Source: Spirochaetaceae bacterium
GTDB lineage: Bacteria; Spirochaetota; Spirochaetia; Treponematales; Breznakiellaceae
Length of the DNA stretch: 5,793 nt
Assembly (NCBI GenBank): GCA_031280115.1
Contig: JAITHF010000009.1
Location: forward strand, 1 to 5,793
Reading direction: 5' to 3'
Within the stretch, counting starts at the first letter, position 1; every line of letters begins with the position of its first letter. The notes beneath the pieces are model-generated. The model did no database searches, was not told the origin of the DNA, and worked only from the letters and a program-made list of their open reading frames with translations. A program made the translations under genes and the position numbers. Positions 5,587 through 5,793 of this stretch are shown here, one piece after another.

Positions 5587-5793
5587 TCATCGCGCTTCGA
5601 TAACGTTAGTGGCGCTGCACACGTCGCACTGGTTGGGGGTTTGGGGGAACTGGTTCCCCCAAATTCTCTTAAAGAGGCGCGAAAGCGCCGATAATTCGTT
5701 ATACCATAATGCGTTATCTGGGGGCAGGGCATCGTATTCCGTCGACAGGATACGCCTCCTGCGGCGCTTTTTATCAGAGCCCGGCGCAAAGAC
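5587..5793 (-). CDS. Doubtful 3' end of an unidentified gene entering from the right edge
   Basis: A frame on the minus strand stays open for 68 codons from the window edge to TGA at 5589-5587. The peptide has a basic run near its start (KKRRRRR), a tryptophan/tyrosine-containing middle and a CDVC pair close to the end. I do not recognise a family. Against a real gene: it crosses the palindrome repeat, its third-position GC is lower than in the neighbouring genes, and the repeat copy near ychF reads differently because of a one-base length change. It is listed so that someone with the adjacent sequence can test it. Confidence 0.15.
   Translation of the reverse strand, partial: VFAPGSDKKRRRRRILSTEYDALPPDNALWYNELSALSRLFKRIWGNQFPQTPNQCDVCSATNVIEAR
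5635..5690 (-). repeat. Palindrome-containing repeat block, copy 2
   Basis: Reverse-complement counterpart of 1262-1318. On the minus strand it shows GGCGC-TTTC-GCGCC followed by TCTTT, then the perfect 24-bp palindrome (5663-5640), then CCCCC. The small stem is kept while its loop differs from copy 1. It sits upstream of the hemA repeat array in the same order and orientation as copy 1 relative to ychF. It could also act as an intrinsic terminator for a minus-strand gene to the right of the window. Confidence 0.75.

Larger units (their letters stand above)
5568..5793. other. Right-hand intergenic region without a confident gene
   Basis: Apart from the palindrome block (5635-5690), this stretch holds a TGAGGCGC segment (minus strand, near 5590-5580) shared with the ychF side, an AT-rich imperfect inverted repeat at 5690-5718, and a GC-rich end. 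A minus-strand frame is open from the window edge (5793) to a TGA at 5589-5587 with no initiation signal; its 68 residues match nothing I recognise and run through the repeat block. A second minus-strand frame of 74 codons, opening with TTG at 5789, also lacks a ribosome site and family features. I see no RNA gene here. Confidence 0.5.

Noticed and set aside
5568..5690. Possible cobalamin riboswitch upstream of hemA (a GCGCCACTAACG stretch on the minus strand)
   Set aside because: The conserved B12 box and the other core elements are missing, the segment lies within repeat DNA, and the strong promoter sits downstream of it, next to the ATG.
5753..5772. Plus-strand intrinsic terminator (CGCC/GGCG stem followed by five Ts)
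   Set aside because: The stem is only 4 bp and no plus-strand gene ends nearby.
5565..5789. 74-codon minus-strand reading frame starting with TTG
   Set aside because: It runs through the palindrome block, has a low-complexity translation, no ribosome site and no recognisable family.

Overview
The window is 5.8 kb of moderately GC-rich bacterial DNA. It holds the tail of a restriction-modification-like locus, a housekeeping P-loop NTPase gene (ychF) and a compact tetrapyrrole/cobalamin operon on the opposite strand. Corrin genes of the CbiH/CbiJ type and GluTR-based 5-aminolevulinate synthesis suggest an anaerobe. The style of repeat-rich intergenic DNA reminds me of termite-gut treponemes (Spirochaetota). 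That is an impression only; the sequence does not prove the taxon.

Layout. Positions 1-181 (+) are the last 59 codons of an EcoRI-type adenine-specific DNA methyltransferase. It overlaps by 11 nt a complete DUF262 + HNH nuclease gene (171-1253, +), so the two look like one co-expressed modification/nuclease unit. Positions 1254-1476 are a non-coding repeat element ending in a promoter. ychF follows on the + strand (1477-2580). It converges with only 10 bp between stop codons on cbiJ, the last gene of the minus-strand operon hemA (5350-4100), cbiH (4103-3375), cbiJ (3382-2591). Neighbouring genes in this operon overlap by 4 and 8 nt. Positions 5351-5793 hold the hemA promoter, a tandem array of 56-bp repeats, and a second copy of the palindrome block seen before ychF.

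How it works together. HemA makes glutamate-1-semialdehyde from glutamyl-tRNA, the committed step towards 5-aminolevulinate. CbiH does the ring-contracting C17 methylation and CbiJ reduces precorrin-6A. Coupling hemA to two corrin genes suggests this GluTR mainly feeds cobalamin. The remaining cbi/cob genes must lie elsewhere.

Most notable: (i) an EcoRI-type methylase paired with a DUF262-HNH protein, a candidate uncharacterised restriction or modification-sensing system; (ii) the same composite, hairpin-rich intergenic element upstream of both ychF and hemA, in the same orientation relative to each gene; (iii) promoters at both genes placed so that the transcript should begin at or next to the ATG, with no Shine-Dalgarno sequence, implying leaderless mRNAs.
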